The notes below the pieces were generated by a model. The model was not told the origin of the DNA and did not search any database. It worked only from the letters and a program-made list of their open reading frames with translations. DNA of 64,000 nt. It comes from Agapetus fuscipes (Eukaryota; Arthropoda; Insecta; Trichoptera; Glossosomatidae). Each line of letters begins with the position of its first letter. Within the stretch, counting starts at the first letter, position 1. The position numbers and the translations under genes were made by a program. Where the stretch lies: contig OX637351.1 in NCBI GenBank assembly GCA_951799405.1, positions 10,200,251 through 10,264,250 on the forward strand, in the 5' to 3' direction. This document shows positions 44,414 to 57,079 of the stretch, piece after piece.

Positions 44414-47400
44414 GTACATACAAATTTTCAATAAACAAATAACTAAGCAATTTACTAAACTGTAAATTCATACTTGTTTAGGAGTTATTTGAGTCAACAA
44501 TCATTCAAAGAATTAAAGTAAAACCCTGTATTAGAGTCAAATAGAATCAAAGATGACAATTTAGGATTTTTTTGAAAACGATAAACTATATGAACACATC
44601 TCATCATGCCTATTTATTCATCTCATTTTCGTAACAATTCCTAAATTTCCGACATCGGTTCTATAGCATGCATTTTACAGAAAAAAAACAAGTAAAAATT
44701 TTACAAAAATAATTTGTGATTTGAAAGTTAAAAATAGATTTATAGGGGAAATGTTAAAATTAAATAAATAGAGATATGAAGTAGTGAATAAATGCTGTGT
44801 TATTATGTTTTTAAATGTAAGGCAACACTTTAAAATGTATTGGCGACACACATATATTGATCAATCATTGTAATGTAAAAAAGATAGCTCGAAAAACTGT
44901 GGAATCATTGAAAAATCTGTGAGGAAAAGTTATAAATACAATTAGTTTAAGCCACATTAACACAACAAACGAAAACTACCAGAGTTTGTACATTTTTTTA
45001 TTGATTTTAATGTATCTTAAACTATGAATGAAACAACAGCCTTAAGAAACAAATAGTAAATGCATTAAAAGAAAATAGTAACGCGTTAGCAAGGTGTATG
45101 AAGCAAGTGTAATAAATATCTAAAATTATACAAATTGAAAGAGAAAAACCATATTATATTGCTTCATTAAATTGTTAAAGATTCATATACACGCTCAAAT
45201 ACCATTTAGTGAGGCACAGGGAATACTACTGAGATCGTGCCTTTCAAATAGCTGCCCTTCTATTGTGGCATGCCTTACGGTACCAGATAAAAGCTTTGTA
45301 GTGTAAATGCATTCATAAAGACTTTGAAATATTTTGTTTGTAACTGGTAACTCGCCGCTATTAAAAATGAATTTCTGTAAATTTTTAGGTTATGTTCTTT
45401 CAAATTTCTGTTTGTTTTTTGCGTGATACACATTGTTACAGCGTCACCCGAGAATGTAATTCTAATGTATATTAATGAAATAAAGAAGGAACATGTCTGT
45501 CCGAATGTGTTAAGTAAATTCTTTGCACATAATTTTCAAAAAATCTTTTGGTTGGACAGATGATGTTCATTAGCAGATACATTTTAAATGTAAGTATCTA
45601 GGTTTGAACTATGGTGTTATATAAATGGTTAGGTATCTTATCTTCTTACAAGTTTACGCTATGTTTTATCTAACAATACATTTTGCATTTCAATATTTCT
45701 ATTATTGCATTAAATTTATATCATTTGATGTCAAATGAAATTCAAATTGAAAATAATGGAATTCCGACCAATGGCATGAACACATTTAAAAGCAGCTTTG
45801 CGATTGGTCGAATTAAATCAAGAAACTAATTTCATTGGTCGGATCAATACATGAAACAATTGATCGATCAAATGTCAAATGCTACAATTAAAATTATCTG
45901 AACACAAAACATTCATGAAGACTAATGAAAATATTGATATAAATAGATTTTGAAGCTAATTTGATTCGTGTTTAAAGCATTTATCTTTCTGTTAACAATT
46001 TGTAAATCAATTTGATAACATTGTATGATATCTGTACACAGTAATACTTCATTGAAAATAATTCAATCTAAAGACAAGCATTTTGGAAATTCAGTTTTTT
46101 ACAAAACTGCTTCTGTCATCAGTGCATTCATTGTCTTTTTTTTTTTAATGCAATTAAGGAAATATCAAAATGCAAATGCAGCCTAACTCACTAAAATGCT
46201 CTGAATCCTAACTCAATATTCAGTTAGCCTTTTTTTAAATTTACAATCATTTTCATAAAAATATATTCATTTCATAAAAAACATTCCAAAAATAATGAAA
46301 CCATAAACAGGGCGCAACTTCACTCATCACTGAGGATGTGATTTGATCCAAAACGTGAAAATAAATAATTTTTATGTATTTAAAAATGAAAATACATCAA
46401 ATTTTGTAGTTTTTATCATGGAAGTATTTTGTAACTGCTAATCAATATAATTCAAAAGGGAATTTTGCATCAATCAATTGAAAAGACAAATGCCATCTGT
46501 TTGAAAGAAATTGAAGTTTTATTTTCCTATATAATCCAGTCATATTATACCATGAAACCCAAAGCAGACAATCTCAAAGTTAAAAACAAAAATAGACAAA
46601 TTTATCATTTTATGAAAAATCCTAGATTGCTTTGTTTATTAGGACTCCATTAGATTGGTAAATAGGAAAGATTTTTCACAAAAAAAGTTTTTTGAGAAAT
46701 GTTACTTTTTTCCAAAAAAAAATACACAATTTTTTAGGTTGACTGTTTAAATGATAAAATAAGATTAAAAAATACTTCCAAGATAAATACAACAATGTGA
46801 CTTTTTTTAAATTTGTTTACAGCATGCACATATTGAGTAGAATAAATAGAACAATAACAAAACCAGACAGGCTGGCTCAAAGAGGGAATGTAAGGATTTA
46901 AGTTTTTTTACTTTTAAACATCTTATCAAGATTTTTTATTTTTTTTAAATAACACTTATCACTACCAAACCTTTATTTGTTCTCATTTAATGTAAGACTT
47001 TTAAATGAATTACCTAAATTAAATTTTAACTTTTCTGTTTGTCCGCGACATCCGGCTTTGTTGTATTCAATCTATTCTACTACAATATACATTAATCTGA
47101 CCCGGACGATACTCATTTGATAGAATGTAAAGAACCTTTATCCATTGATGCAAGATTTTTTTTTCATACAGACTAATGTTCCAGTCAACACTTAAACCAA
47201 ATGAATGCCATTTTCTGTACAATATCATTTGAGAATCGAATCCATAGTTCACTTACAGAACATGAAACCAAGATATTGAGGCCATTTGTAAGCATCACCA
47301 TGTTTTGTATTTTACAAATGCATTTGTTCAATAGTAGTATTGCCGTCTAAACCAAAAACTGTCTTTGTAAAAAAAACAAACAATACTTTAAGATTGGCTT

Positions 47401-47687
47401 TCATCACAAACTTGAGTGATAAGCTTTTGCATTTTATCTTCACTTCTTTGATTATTTTGGTATTGACGATTTCTATGAACTCTTTGTACAGAATAGAGAT
47501 CCACGAGACTCATTTCATAAAAATTGTAACATCAATGGATTAATTCAAATTTCTGTCAAAATACAATAACGTTTTGAATGCTAGCCCTTAATTTTGCCAA
47601 ACAATGGACTCAGTCCATCGACTAAACCTTGACTGATTGCGCCACCAAAGAGAAACAGCCCCTTCATCAACGCACAACGAACCCCAT

Positions 47688-48261
47688 TTAATGTGACTTG
47701 ATTTTGGGTGCACACTGATCTTTTCCTCGCACTGAAGACTTCATACTCAGTCCTTCCGGTCGGGCCGCTCCTTTTCCAGATCGTCCCGACAAGTAAGCCT
47801 TGTAGAAGAAACGCGCAAACAGAACAAAGTACGAAAAGTACATGGCTATGGAGAGTTTCACGTTGACTTGCGAGATGTTACACGATCGGGGCGAGTGGTC
47901 TTGCAGGTACTGGAACGCCCAGAGGTTAACAGCGCATCCGACAATCATTTGGGTGAGTTGGAGCGCCGTTATGGACATGGCGAAGACCCGTGGCGGGGAA
48001 TAGCCCATGCTGCGGAGCGCGTAGTAGGAGTACATGGCGCTGTGGACGCAGTAGTTCATCACAATGAACCAGCGGGCTGAGGCTGTGTACTCAGTGTAGG
48101 AGAACCAGGAGTAGAGCAGCACCGTGATGTGGTGGTACCAGTGCAGGAAGATGAGGGGCTGCCGCCGCAGTACGATGAACACCGTGTCGCCCAGCTCCGG
48201 CAGCTTGGATAACACAAACATCCACGTCCAGAAGCCCGAGACTTTGTCCTGCTCGATGAAG
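47688..48261 (-). CDS. Baldspot: ELOVL6/Baldspot-type fatty-acid elongase, terminal exon
   Basis: This - strand exon encodes most of a very-long-chain fatty-acid elongase. It catalyses the condensing step of acyl-CoA elongation with malonyl-CoA in the ER membrane. The acceptor is tctcatttcag, and the first base completes a serine codon (VP-S-FIEQD). Visible family marks in order: KLPELGDTVFIVLRR, the catalytic histidine box HWYHH, TEYTASARWFIVMNYCVHS with MYSYYALR, and several hydrophobic membrane segments up to YFSYFVLFARFFYKAYL. The C-terminus KIKSH fits the KxKxx ER-retrieval signal. Wording of the conserved motifs fits the ELOVL6 (Baldspot) branch. Stop TAA is at 47690-47688. Confidence 0.95.
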
Positions 48262-48540
48262 CTGAAATGAGAGAAATTCAATGTTCATTCTAAAGTGATT
48301 TTAAGTCAATTCAATGGGAAATTTATAAATCTTTTTGACACACTTAAAAACACATTTAAACCTTCAGAAATTTAACAAGAAGGGATATTTTTAACCCTTT
48401 AACTGCGGGCGACACGCATAGGCGTCAAGTGTAAACTTGCATACAGTGCGGCTGTCAATCATAGACGTCATCCAACTTTGAACTTATCCCTGGCATCTGT
48501 GTTAAAGAATTCAAAAGTCTGCAAGTGAAATGATTTCGAA

Positions 48541-48583
48541 GCCTGGGCTCAACCGACGACTAAAATGTCTAAGAATAGCCCTG
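48541..48583. repeat. solo end of palindromic MITE family P
   Basis: GCCTGGGCTCAACCGACGAC and TCTAAGAATAGCCCTG only, in the elongase intron. Confidence 0.75.
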
Positions 48584-49013
48584 TAAATGTGTAACTTACT
48601 AACGTTTAATTAGTTTGTTTATGAGAAAAATATTTTGTTTGCATTTTGTGATGAGTAAATTAACAATACAAAAATGAAAATATATTGAAATTCATACATA
48701 TTTTGTAATGCAGTTGGACCTCATTATCATACTCATATCAGATATCATTAAGAGATTAGCATATTTGAGTCCTACAGAATCAAACACAGCAATCTTAAAT
48801 GAAATGAGATAAATTAATGGAAATGCCCAACTGAATCTAACTGTAGAAATAAATCCTACTTTGATTTTACATATTTATAAATATGTTTGGTATAATTCAG
48901 ATACATAAAATTGGACAAAATTTGGGCAATCTTGTAGCCTGAATGTTAAATAAAAAACATGATGTCACATTTCAGTGGATGCCAACCAGTGGCCTGAGGG
49001 GAATCAATGAAAA
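48584..49013. other. AT-rich elongase intron, nothing recognised
   Basis: No exon or repeat seen. Confidence 0.5.
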
Positions 49014-49262
49014 ATCTAAATCTAAGTTGCAAAGATATTTATCATTTGAGATTCATATTAAATGCATTCCCACAAGCAGACACGCATAATTTCGCGCTCA
49101 CACATGCCGCATGTGGACCTACAATATAAAAAACCCAATCTCAAATGAATATAAGCCCTGCAACTCTTGCCGACCTTCCCTGAAACAGGGGTGACATTGG
49201 CAAAGTGAACAATTTTTTACAGTATGGGTGGTCAGCCTCATACCAACCTATAAGTCAAAGAA
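49014..49262 (-). repeat. SINE-A copy
   Basis: Antisense full-length copy with AAATCTAAATCTAAGTTGC tail. Confidence 0.88.
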
Positions 49263-50081
49263 TAAAAAAATAATTTTAGAATAAGTTTTTTAACATATCC
49301 ATGTCAAATTTTGTTTTCCCCTGCTTTATCAATGAACTGTATATATGTAATATAATCAATGCATAAATTCAAATGTGGTCTAAAAATTACGAATTCAATT
49401 AATTCACCCTGTTAGGGCACATGATTTTTTGTCTCTCGAATGATAATGGTTAACAAATTGCACTGAAGAGATTATTCAAGTGAGATAACAGTTGAAATAT
49501 AACTGTCAGGTTATACTTAATCAGAAAGTAATAAATTATTGAAATACAATGACATCATCTTATTAGATGGTTCATGTTCCTGTTATGGAACTGAAATGGC
49601 ACGATAAGCGGGTAATCCTTCCTAAATATAAATAACGATACCGAGTCCAAATTAAATTCAAGTACAAGGTTCAATTTTATCTTTATCATGTTTTTTTTTA
49701 TCAATCCAACTAGCTGTATACGGCGTGTCTCACTGCGCCGTTTGGGTATGTGGAATCAATTGATTTTCGTAGATAAAAGAGGCAACCCTTTCGCGCAACA
49801 ACATGAACGATATAAGATTGTAATCCAATCGGAATAAAACTTTACACGATTCATCTCTGGGGTAATCTTCGCGTTTTCTAGAAATTTGGTCTTAAACTGT
49901 TGACCGGTAAAGATTCGATCGCGGTGCTTCCAATTATTGAATTTTTAAACTAAGGTCATTTCTGTTCAATTTAATTTAAAATCGGTCAAACCGTTTCGGA
50001 GCAGTGTGACACGAGAATTATGAAGAGATGGATTCATGGAAGAGGTATTATTCCTCAGAGATACTAAAATCGAGATTAAAA
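49263..50081. other. AT-rich elongase intron, nothing recognised
   Basis: No exon or repeat seen. Confidence 0.5.
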
Positions 50082-50335
50082 AGTTCCTTGACTTATAGGT
50101 TGGTATGCGGCTGACCACCCATGCTGTAAAAAATGGTTCACTTTGCCAATGTCACCCCTGTTACAGGGAAGGACGGCAAGAGTTGCAGGGTGTATGTCCG
50201 TTTGAGATTGGTTTTTATGTTGTAGGCTCACATGAGGCACGTGCAAGCGCGAACTTGTACGTGTCTTGGTTGTGGGAATGCATGTAATGTGAATCTCCAA
50301 TGTAACATATCTTTGCAACTTAGATTAGATTAGAT
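50082..50335 (+). repeat. SINE-A copy
   Basis: Full-length, ending CAACTTAGATTAGATTAGAT, followed by an antisense A copy. Confidence 0.88.
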
Positions 50336-50349
50336 AAAAATGGGAAGGT

Positions 50350-50950
50350 CTAATCTAATCTGCAAATATATTTAACATTAAAGATTCAAATTGTATGCAT
50401 TTTCAGAAAAAAAAAAAACGCAACTAAGCTACACATATAGTGTAACTTCTTGCCGCGTTATCCCCGTAGGGGTCGCATGTGGCGAGTTGAACCTATTTAT
50501 TTTTACAGGTAAGGGGGCCGGCCTTACGCCAACCACTTCAGTTGAAGTGGGAAATTCCCAGCTCCCGAGGGGGCTGGTACTCATTTCTTGTGAAGGCTGA
50601 GTAAACCTCGCCGGTATTTATATTATGGGGTTTGAAATACACACCGAAATAGGAAATCATTTCTGACACCCTCCTCGGTGGGATTCGAACCCGAGCTCAC
50701 GGGGTAGAATGCAAGCACTCTACCAACTGAGCTATCGACCGGACAAGCCGGAAGACCGGAAGCAGACACGAATAAGTTCGCGCTTAAACATGCCGCATGT
50801 GGACCTACGATATTAAAACCCGAATCTCAAATGGAAATACACCCTGCAACTCCTGCAGACCTTCCCTGAAACAGGGGTGACATTGGCAAAGTAAACCATT
50901 TTCTACAGGATGGGTGGTCAGCCACATACCAACCTATATGTCAAGGAACA
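50350..50950 (-). repeat. SINE-A copy split by SINE-C
   Basis: The antisense A copy is in two pieces, 50350-50405 (to TATGCATTTTCAG) and 50762-50950 (from AGCAGACACGAATAAG), with SINE-C between them. Confidence 0.85.
50419..50745 (-). repeat. SINE-C, full length, inserted in SINE-A
   Basis: Nearly identical to the copy at 40347-40673, from CGCAACTAAGCTACACATAT to TGAGCTATCGACCGGAC. A young insertion by similarity. Confidence 0.9.
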
Positions 50951-51195
50951 CAAGGAAGGTGAGAGTAGGAAAGTGAAAATTTGAGATAGTGTGTATTTTT
51001 TATGCCAATTAATTATTGGCCGTTTATCTACCTACACTAATAAGATATATTTTAAATTATTGCATATTGACACTAAAAATTCATAATTCATTTATACAAA
51101 CGACTCTAAACGAATCTGTCTTTACGACACCGTCTTATTTCCACTCTTATTGTTATAAGTTAAAATTACGGCGTTTTCAGTACTTAGACCAACTA

Positions 51196-51436
51196 AATCT
51201 AAGTTGCAAAGATATATATCATTTGAGATTCACATTATATGCATTCCCACAGACACGTATAAGTTTGCGTTAACGCATGCCGCATGTGGACCTACAATAT
51301 AAAAACCCGATCTAAAATGACCATAAGCCCTGCAAATCTTGCCAATCTTCCCTGAAACCGGGCCGACATTGGCTAAGTGAACCATCTTTCAACAGTATGG
51401 GTGGTCAGTCTCATACCAACCTATAAGCCAAGGAAA
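51196..51436 (-). repeat. SINE-A copy
   Basis: Antisense copy with AAATCTAAGTTGCAAAGATA at the tail side and CCTATAAGCCAAGGAAAG at its head. Confidence 0.85.
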
Positions 51437-52489
51437 GTTGAAAACTAAAAAAAATGCATGTTCATGAAAAGGTTGCGCGTCACTGTACAGGATCTGAGAT
51501 TTTCAACACAAGTAGTATTGGCAGAGGTTAGTTAATAATGACTTTGATAAGGTGATTGGCATTTTTTTTAAATTTTGACAGGTCAATCAAGTTGATTACG
51601 ATGAATAATATTTGCTATTAAAGAAAAACCGCGGCTCGTTACCTCAGATGATCGCACACAAATGGGCAGCTTCAGGGTTCGATAACCGTCGAGGTCAAAT
51701 ATTCTATGAACTAAATCTAAATACAGAAAAACACCTAAATATATATATTTTAATCTTATAAGCAATGCAAACCAGTTTTTGAATTTTTGCCGCAAAATAC
51801 TTTATTTATTTTGAACATTCAAACTGTAACTGTAACCTACAACCTTCGACCTCGAGCAAACAACAATAATTCAACAGTTCGTGTTTCTTCTCTGTAGAAA
51901 ACACACGCCTCCTGAAGACGTCGGATATGACTCTGACGAAACGTAGAGAAAATCGTTCTTCTCTTTCCACGGTCAGTAACATCCGTTTTTTTTCATTCCA
52001 AAAAATACACATATAGTGTAACTTCTTGCCGCGTTCTCCCCGAAGGGTTCGCATGTGGCATGTGGAGACTATCTACGCTTCTTGGAATTTTTGGAAAATA
52101 CATTTTTTTACAGCACTTGTTCTTTGCTAATTTTTCCCCCGATCAATATTGGCTAAGGCAGTGTTTAATGTTCGAGCATTTTCCTGTTACTATGTATATC
52201 CAAGTTTATTTGTTTACAAATTAGGCATTTTCAAGTCGTAGTGGATTTTTTTTGCAACTTCAAATATTTCCTCATCTCTGGAAAAAAAACAATACCTTCG
52301 TTTTAGTTTTGTTAATGTTTTTTTTAACCTTGTCAATGGCGAAATTGGAACAAAAAACGTACAGCTTTCAAAAACCTTTCTTGGGCTCGGTACAAATTCA
52401 ACAGACCACTAAATTGCGATGACACACGGCCCAGGGAAAGGTATATTTTTTATGGGTAATTTTTTTAATGAATGGAATATCCAGAGTCA
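51437..52489. other. AT-rich intron with SINE-C scrap
   Basis: Only a SINE-C 3' scrap at 52008-52062 (ATATAGTGTAACTTCTTGCC) was recognised. Confidence 0.5.
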
Positions 52490-52605
52490 TAATAAAAGGA
52501 GAGCTTGTATAAAGAAGGTTATGACTCTGGATGAAATGAAAGAAGTATGTAAGGACAGAAAGAAATGGCGGTTGATCTGTAATTCTGGTGGCTAGGGCTA
52601 GGGTT
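52490..52605 (+). mobile_element. RTE-like 3' fragment
   Basis: Reads CIKKVMTLDEMKEVCKDRKK then WRLICNSGG. Confidence 0.65.
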
Positions 52606-52720
52606 TCTCAAGTTTTCTTTATTTTTTTTTTTGTAAATTTAAAAATTAGAATTTTGTAATTTGTATTTGATTTTAATGTTTATCCATTTGTTTATGTCTA
52701 AAATGCTTTATGTTGTACAT

Positions 52721-52966
52721 ATTCCTTGACTTATAGGTTGGTATGCGGCTGACCACCCATGCTGTAAAAATGGTTCACTTTGCCAATGTCACCCCTGTTT
52801 CAGGGAAGGTCGGCAAGAGTTGCAGGGTGTATCCCAATTGAGACTTGGTTTCTATATCGTAGGTTCACATGCAGCATGCGCAATCGCGAACTTGAACGTG
52901 TCTGATTGTGAGAATACATGTAATGTGAATCTCAAATGATACATATCTTTGCAACTTAGATTAGGA
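52721..52966 (+). repeat. SINE-A copy
   Basis: Full-length, joined at its tail to a fragment (52985-53045) of the foldback element seen at 129-1058. Confidence 0.87.
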
Positions 52967-53045
52967 GGCTACTGTAGCTCTTTTGCTAAGATCATAAAGT
53001 GTAAGAAATAAAAACGGCCGATTTAGGGTATAAAAGAGCCTTAAA

Positions 53046-53843
53046 GGCAGAATGTTTTTTTTTGTAGTCCGCCGAAAAAATAACTAAAAACTTCCGTTTA
53101 GCGTAAACCACTATACTACAGACCAGCCACTTTTATAGTGTACTATAATAATATTAAAAACAAATTGACTTGGGTAAATTTGAACTTCGTAATGTTTGAT
53201 TTGGTATTTTTTCTAATAAATCTGAGATTTTCCAATGTTTGCCCGCTTCGTCGCCTTTTCCTGAGAAATCTGTCCAGCCAATGTCATAAAAAATTGCAAT
53301 ATCTTTGTATAGAATCTTGATTCGCAAATAATGACTCATGCAAAAACATCTCTAGACGTTTATTTGCTGTAGATGTACCTTTGACGGTCGTTTGTCGTTT
53401 ATGTTAGCGTCACACGGTAAATACAAAACTCAAGTACTTTAACCCTTTGGATATCACTGTACTTTTTTGTTGTTTTTGCACAACAGGTTACCCTAATTAC
53501 AAGGCACCCTCACATCTATCAACATACTGGGAGGAACTCTATTGCCAGTTTTTAAATCTTAATAAATTACATTAAAAAATGTCTATATTAGACTTATTTA
53601 ATAGCTTTATGCTCCGAGTCACAGGGTGTTGCGTTACGACATCAGTACGGCTTTTCGGTGCATGAAATATATCATGTTATCGCTCTGGGGTGTAGTCGTC
53701 AGGCACATACAACCTGTAGCCCTCCAACAGGATGGGACTGTCAATTGCCGTTGATGACCTTATGAGTGAGCACCATAAGGGACCTGTTGCGCTTCGTTTC
53801 CAGGCTTCTAAATCCAGTCTCCCGAAGAAGCTCCTCATGATGC
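53046..53843. other. AT-rich intron, nothing recognised
   Basis: No exon or known repeat seen. A GC-richer patch at about 53620-53840 stays unassigned. Confidence 0.45.
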
Positions 53844-54096
53844 ATCTAATCTAATCTAAATTTCAAAAATATGTTACATTGGAGATTCACATTACATGCA
53901 TTCTCACAACCAGACACGTACAAAGTTCGCGCTTGCACATGCCTCATGTGAACCTACAACATAAAAACCAAATCTCAAATGGACATACACCTTGCAACTC
54001 TTGCCGTCCTTTCCTGAAACAGGGGTGACATTGGCAAAGTGAACCATTTTTACAGCATGGGTGGTCAGCCTCATACCAGCCTATAAGTCAAGGAAT
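53844..54096 (-). repeat. SINE-A copy
   Basis: Antisense full-length copy with CTAATCTAATCTAAATTTC tail. Confidence 0.87.
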
Positions 54097-54214
54097 GTGA
54101 GAATAAACAAACAAACTATGAGTCAAGGAATGTGAGATTTTTTTTTTGTAAAAAGTAGTTGATTTTACAATGATGCTGGCATTGTTAGGGTTAAAATTAA
54201 AGACATAATGCAAA

Positions 54215-54450
54215 CAGATTGTTAGTCGTACCTAGTTTGTCCCACAAGTGCTTGTTTGGCTTATCTGTCATTTGATTCAAAGGTGACATTTCAATGAATA
54301 AGAATCACACTATACACAATCTAAACTACGTAAGTAAAAAAAAGTAAAACACAAATCAATGTCCAGTTTTCATAAGGCACATTGGTACAGTACACATACC
54401 ATCATTGCTCGTGTGAAATTACCTGTGCTGGACGTAAGACGAACAAGCAC
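54215..54450 (-). mobile_element. MITE family M1 copy
   Basis: Antisense CATAAGGCACATTGGTACAG and inverted AGTGCTTGTTTGGCTTA / CGTAAGACGAACAAGCACT ends. Confidence 0.65.
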
Positions 54451-54719
54451 TGAGGTGACGAGTTGGTTAAGTGATGTTATAACAAAATACATTTGAGGTT
54501 AGGTTGACGGATCTGCAGAACTTTCTAGACGTTATTTTTTTGTGTGTTTTGAGTGGGCTATACCGAACAAGGTAATTCCTCCCACCATCTTGCAATAGAC
54601 ATACAAGAACTGCGTTCATTAGAGAGGCCTCGGTTTTGTGACTTTTAGGCTATTTTTACAAATGCATTAAAATGTTTGGTAGGGGCAGGTGAATAGCATA
54701 TTATAACTTGCATTATTTG

Positions 54720-55133
54720 CACGAGCGCCCTTGGGAGTGACTACATCACGAAACAGCGCTCAAAGAAGTCATCAAAATAATATTAGGATGATTTATTTGG
54801 TGGGCGCTGTTTTTGAGTGAATCACACCTCAAGAGCCCTCTGCGAGCTTGGTCGTCACTGTAGAAAGCGCCGATTCTCAAGCAAGACTCAGTTGCTGTAA
54901 GGCTGGATGGACCTTTAGTGGCCGGTTTTTGGTAAAGATATATGAATTTTTCACCCAGCGAAGAGCATATTTGGAAATATAAATGTTTTTTTTGTGCTCC
55001 GCCGGGATATTCAAACCCACAACCTTCCATTTATTAGTCATAAGCGTTAACCACTAGACTACGGACCGGTACTAGTGTTATAACACACAAAAACAGCGCT
55101 CACCAAATAAATCATCCTAATATTATTATTATT
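54720..55133 (-). repeat. LINE tail scrap, SINE-B and inverted SINE-B tail
   Basis: A LINE-like tail (GCGCCCTTGGGAGTGAC, + strand, 54723-54775) meets an antisense SINE-B (54776-55071). This is followed by a + strand SINE-B tail (55084-55133) with (ATT)n, giving inverted tails around one element. Confidence 0.75.
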
Positions 55134-55328
55134 ACACTTTGCCAATGTCACCCCTGTCTCAGGGAAGGACGGCAAGAGTTGCAGGGTGTATGTCCATTTG
55201 AGATTTGTTTTTTATGTTGTAGGTTCACATGAGGCATGTGCAAGCGCGAACTTGGACGTGTCTGGTTGTGAGAATGCATGTAATCTAAATTTCCAATGTA
55301 ACATATCTTTGAAACTTAGATTAGATTA
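55134..55328 (+). repeat. SINE-A copy, 5' truncated
   Basis: It starts at CACTTTGCCAATGTCACCCC directly after the SINE-B tail and ends AAACTTAGATTAGATTA. Confidence 0.85.
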
Positions 55329-55426
55329 CAATTGTTTAGTGCCAAAGCTCTGAAGAAGTTACTTATAGCCCAGTAACGAAGCGCAAGCCTCTACCAACAA
55401 AAATGACGGCGCACGGCTAAAAAGCC

Positions 55427-55673
55427 CAGGGGTGGAAGTCTCATCACCACGGTAATTCTTACCTACCGTATGAAGACTAATCAACATTGCAAGTGAAGTA
55501 TCACCAAGTGAAGCGACTCCGCATGAGTTTTATGAACTTGGTGGGTGGAGGTGGGTAAAGTGCCTGTAATCAGCTGTTCACTTGCGGCCATCTTGGACTG
55601 ACAGGTCTTCATACAAACATTACCGATATTCGATAGGTAAGACTTACCGTGGTGATGAGACTTCCAGCCCTGG
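55427..55673. mobile_element. palindromic MITE (family P) with unrelated loop
   Basis: Arms GGTGGAAGTCTCATCACCAC and complement enclose about 80 bp (GTGAAGCGACTCCGCATGAG) not seen in other copies. The element ends 79 nt from the elongase exon donor. Confidence 0.8.
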
Positions 55674-55751
55674 AAGACGAATCTCCATCAACTTATATAT
55701 TGATTGAGTTTGTTTTTGGTGGGGTACCAGCAGGCTTGTTTGCGCACATAC

Positions 55752-55889
55752 CTGGGCACGCAGACGGAGTGGTAGAGGCCGTAGTTCCTCAGCACGTGGA
55801 TGAACTCGGGCAGCGTGCGGCACGCGCCCATGATGCTGAAGGACGCCAGGCACGTGTTCCACAGCACCAGCGTGCCGCGCAGCTCGAAC
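55752..55889 (-). CDS. Baldspot: ELOVL6/Baldspot-type elongase, upstream exon
   Basis: The 138-nt - strand exon has acceptor gtgattgcag and donor CCCAG|gtatgt. It reads FELRGTLVLWNTCLASFSIM, then GACRTLPEFIHVLRNYGLYH and SVCVP, and joins in phase to SFIEQD of the terminal exon 7.5 kb away. The sequence matches the first transmembrane part of ELOVL6-like proteins. It starts with one nucleotide of a split codon, so at least one earlier exon lies right of the window. An RTE-like fragment starts 28 nt upstream of the acceptor. Confidence 0.93.
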
Positions 55890-55916
55890 CTGCAATCACA
55901 CACAGCATTGAGACAT

Positions 55917-55977
55917 GCAGGCAGCTCTGCAGAGGCTCTGGCCACCCCTAGCGGAATGGCAACAGTTACATTACAAG
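55917..55977 (+). mobile_element. RTE-like terminal scrap
   Basis: CTCTGCAGAGGCTCTGGCCA and GGCAACAGTTACA, the 3' terminus of the RTE-like family, 28 nt upstream of the elongase acceptor. Confidence 0.7.
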
Positions 55978-56205
55978 ACGCTAATACAAAACATTATTTT
56001 TCAAAAAGTGATGGAAGGAGTTTTTTTTTATTTGTGAAGAGAAATGCATCTGTAATGTGGATTTGTAATGTTGGCGGTTATTTATTTATTAATACATTCA
56101 TAATTTTATGTGTTTTTTTTAAATTTACCTATTGACTTTTTATCGTACAGATTTATTTTAAAGGTTTTGTTGTTTTTGTATACCTTAATGTTATCTATTA
56201 TTTGC

Positions 56206-56458
56206 ATTCCTTGACTTATAGGTTGGTATGAGGCTGCCCACCCATACTGTAAAAAAAAGGTTCACTTTGCTAATGTCACCCCTGTTTCAGGGAAGGTAGG
56301 CAGGAGTTGCAGGGTGTATGTTTATTTGAGATTCGGGTTTTTATACTGTAGGATCACATGCGGCATGTTTAAGCCTGAACTTACACGTGTCTGCTTGTGA
56401 AAATGTATATAATGTGAATTTTTAATGTTCCATAAATATTTGCAACTAAGATTAGATC
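56206..56458 (+). repeat. SINE-A copy
   Basis: Full-length, ATTCCTTGACTTATAGG to TGCAACTAAGATTAGATC. Confidence 0.87.
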
Positions 56459-57079
56459 AGGTCTGAAACATGCTTTTTTTTAATAAAATTTTCTAAGGAG
56501 ATTCACTCGTCGAGTTTTTATTTGCATACAATGCATTGATAACGACATAATATTCCTCCCAAGGTCAAACACAAATTGTATTTTATTATTGTAATATCAT
56601 TATTTTGTACACGCTCTCCACAAATAATTGAAAAATATATATAATAATGCTGAAATGACGTCAAAATCTATTGTGTATCCATTTACTTAAGAGCCTTTTT
56701 TCCGCTTCTTCAATAAAATTTAAAGTCTATAAATAAGAAAATGTCAATAGCGATGACGCGTCATGTACAAAGGTTTTCCAATTTCAAAAACTTGAATACC
56801 TACTTCAACTATTCCAACAAGGCTTAAAAATAATCCTTTCGTAATTTTTTTGAATTTCGAATGACGTTATGAAAATCGAAATATTTTTTTCCGAATTCAA
56901 AAATAATTCAATTGACAGCAAAAGAAATAAAAATGTCTGATAATTAACTATTGGAAGCGATAACAATATCCTCTACATTTCCGATGGACATACAAAATGT
57001 TATTTTTTTCTTTCAATATTTTGGTTCATGAATATAACTCGTTTCCCATCAATCGTTTCCCATCAAGTCCCATCAATTA
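56459..57079. other. AT-rich spacer, nothing recognised
   Basis: No exon or repeat seen. Confidence 0.5.

Larger units (their letters stand above)
42046..47687 (-). other. long AT-rich tract downstream of the elongase stop
   Basis: No coding sequence is convincing here. The tract is AT-rich with very few repeats: one hAT MITE at 44185-44413 and a possible small MITE at 43147-43306. The scarcity of repeats compared with the rest of the window would fit a long elongase 3' UTR or regulatory DNA, but no poly(A) site can be fixed by eye. Confidence 0.35.

Noticed and set aside
47868..48080. Open frame antisense to the elongase exon
   Set aside because: Mirror of the GC-rich elongase coding sequence, without independent support.
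54746..55030. 94-codon - strand frame
   Set aside because: Falls wholly inside a SINE-B copy.
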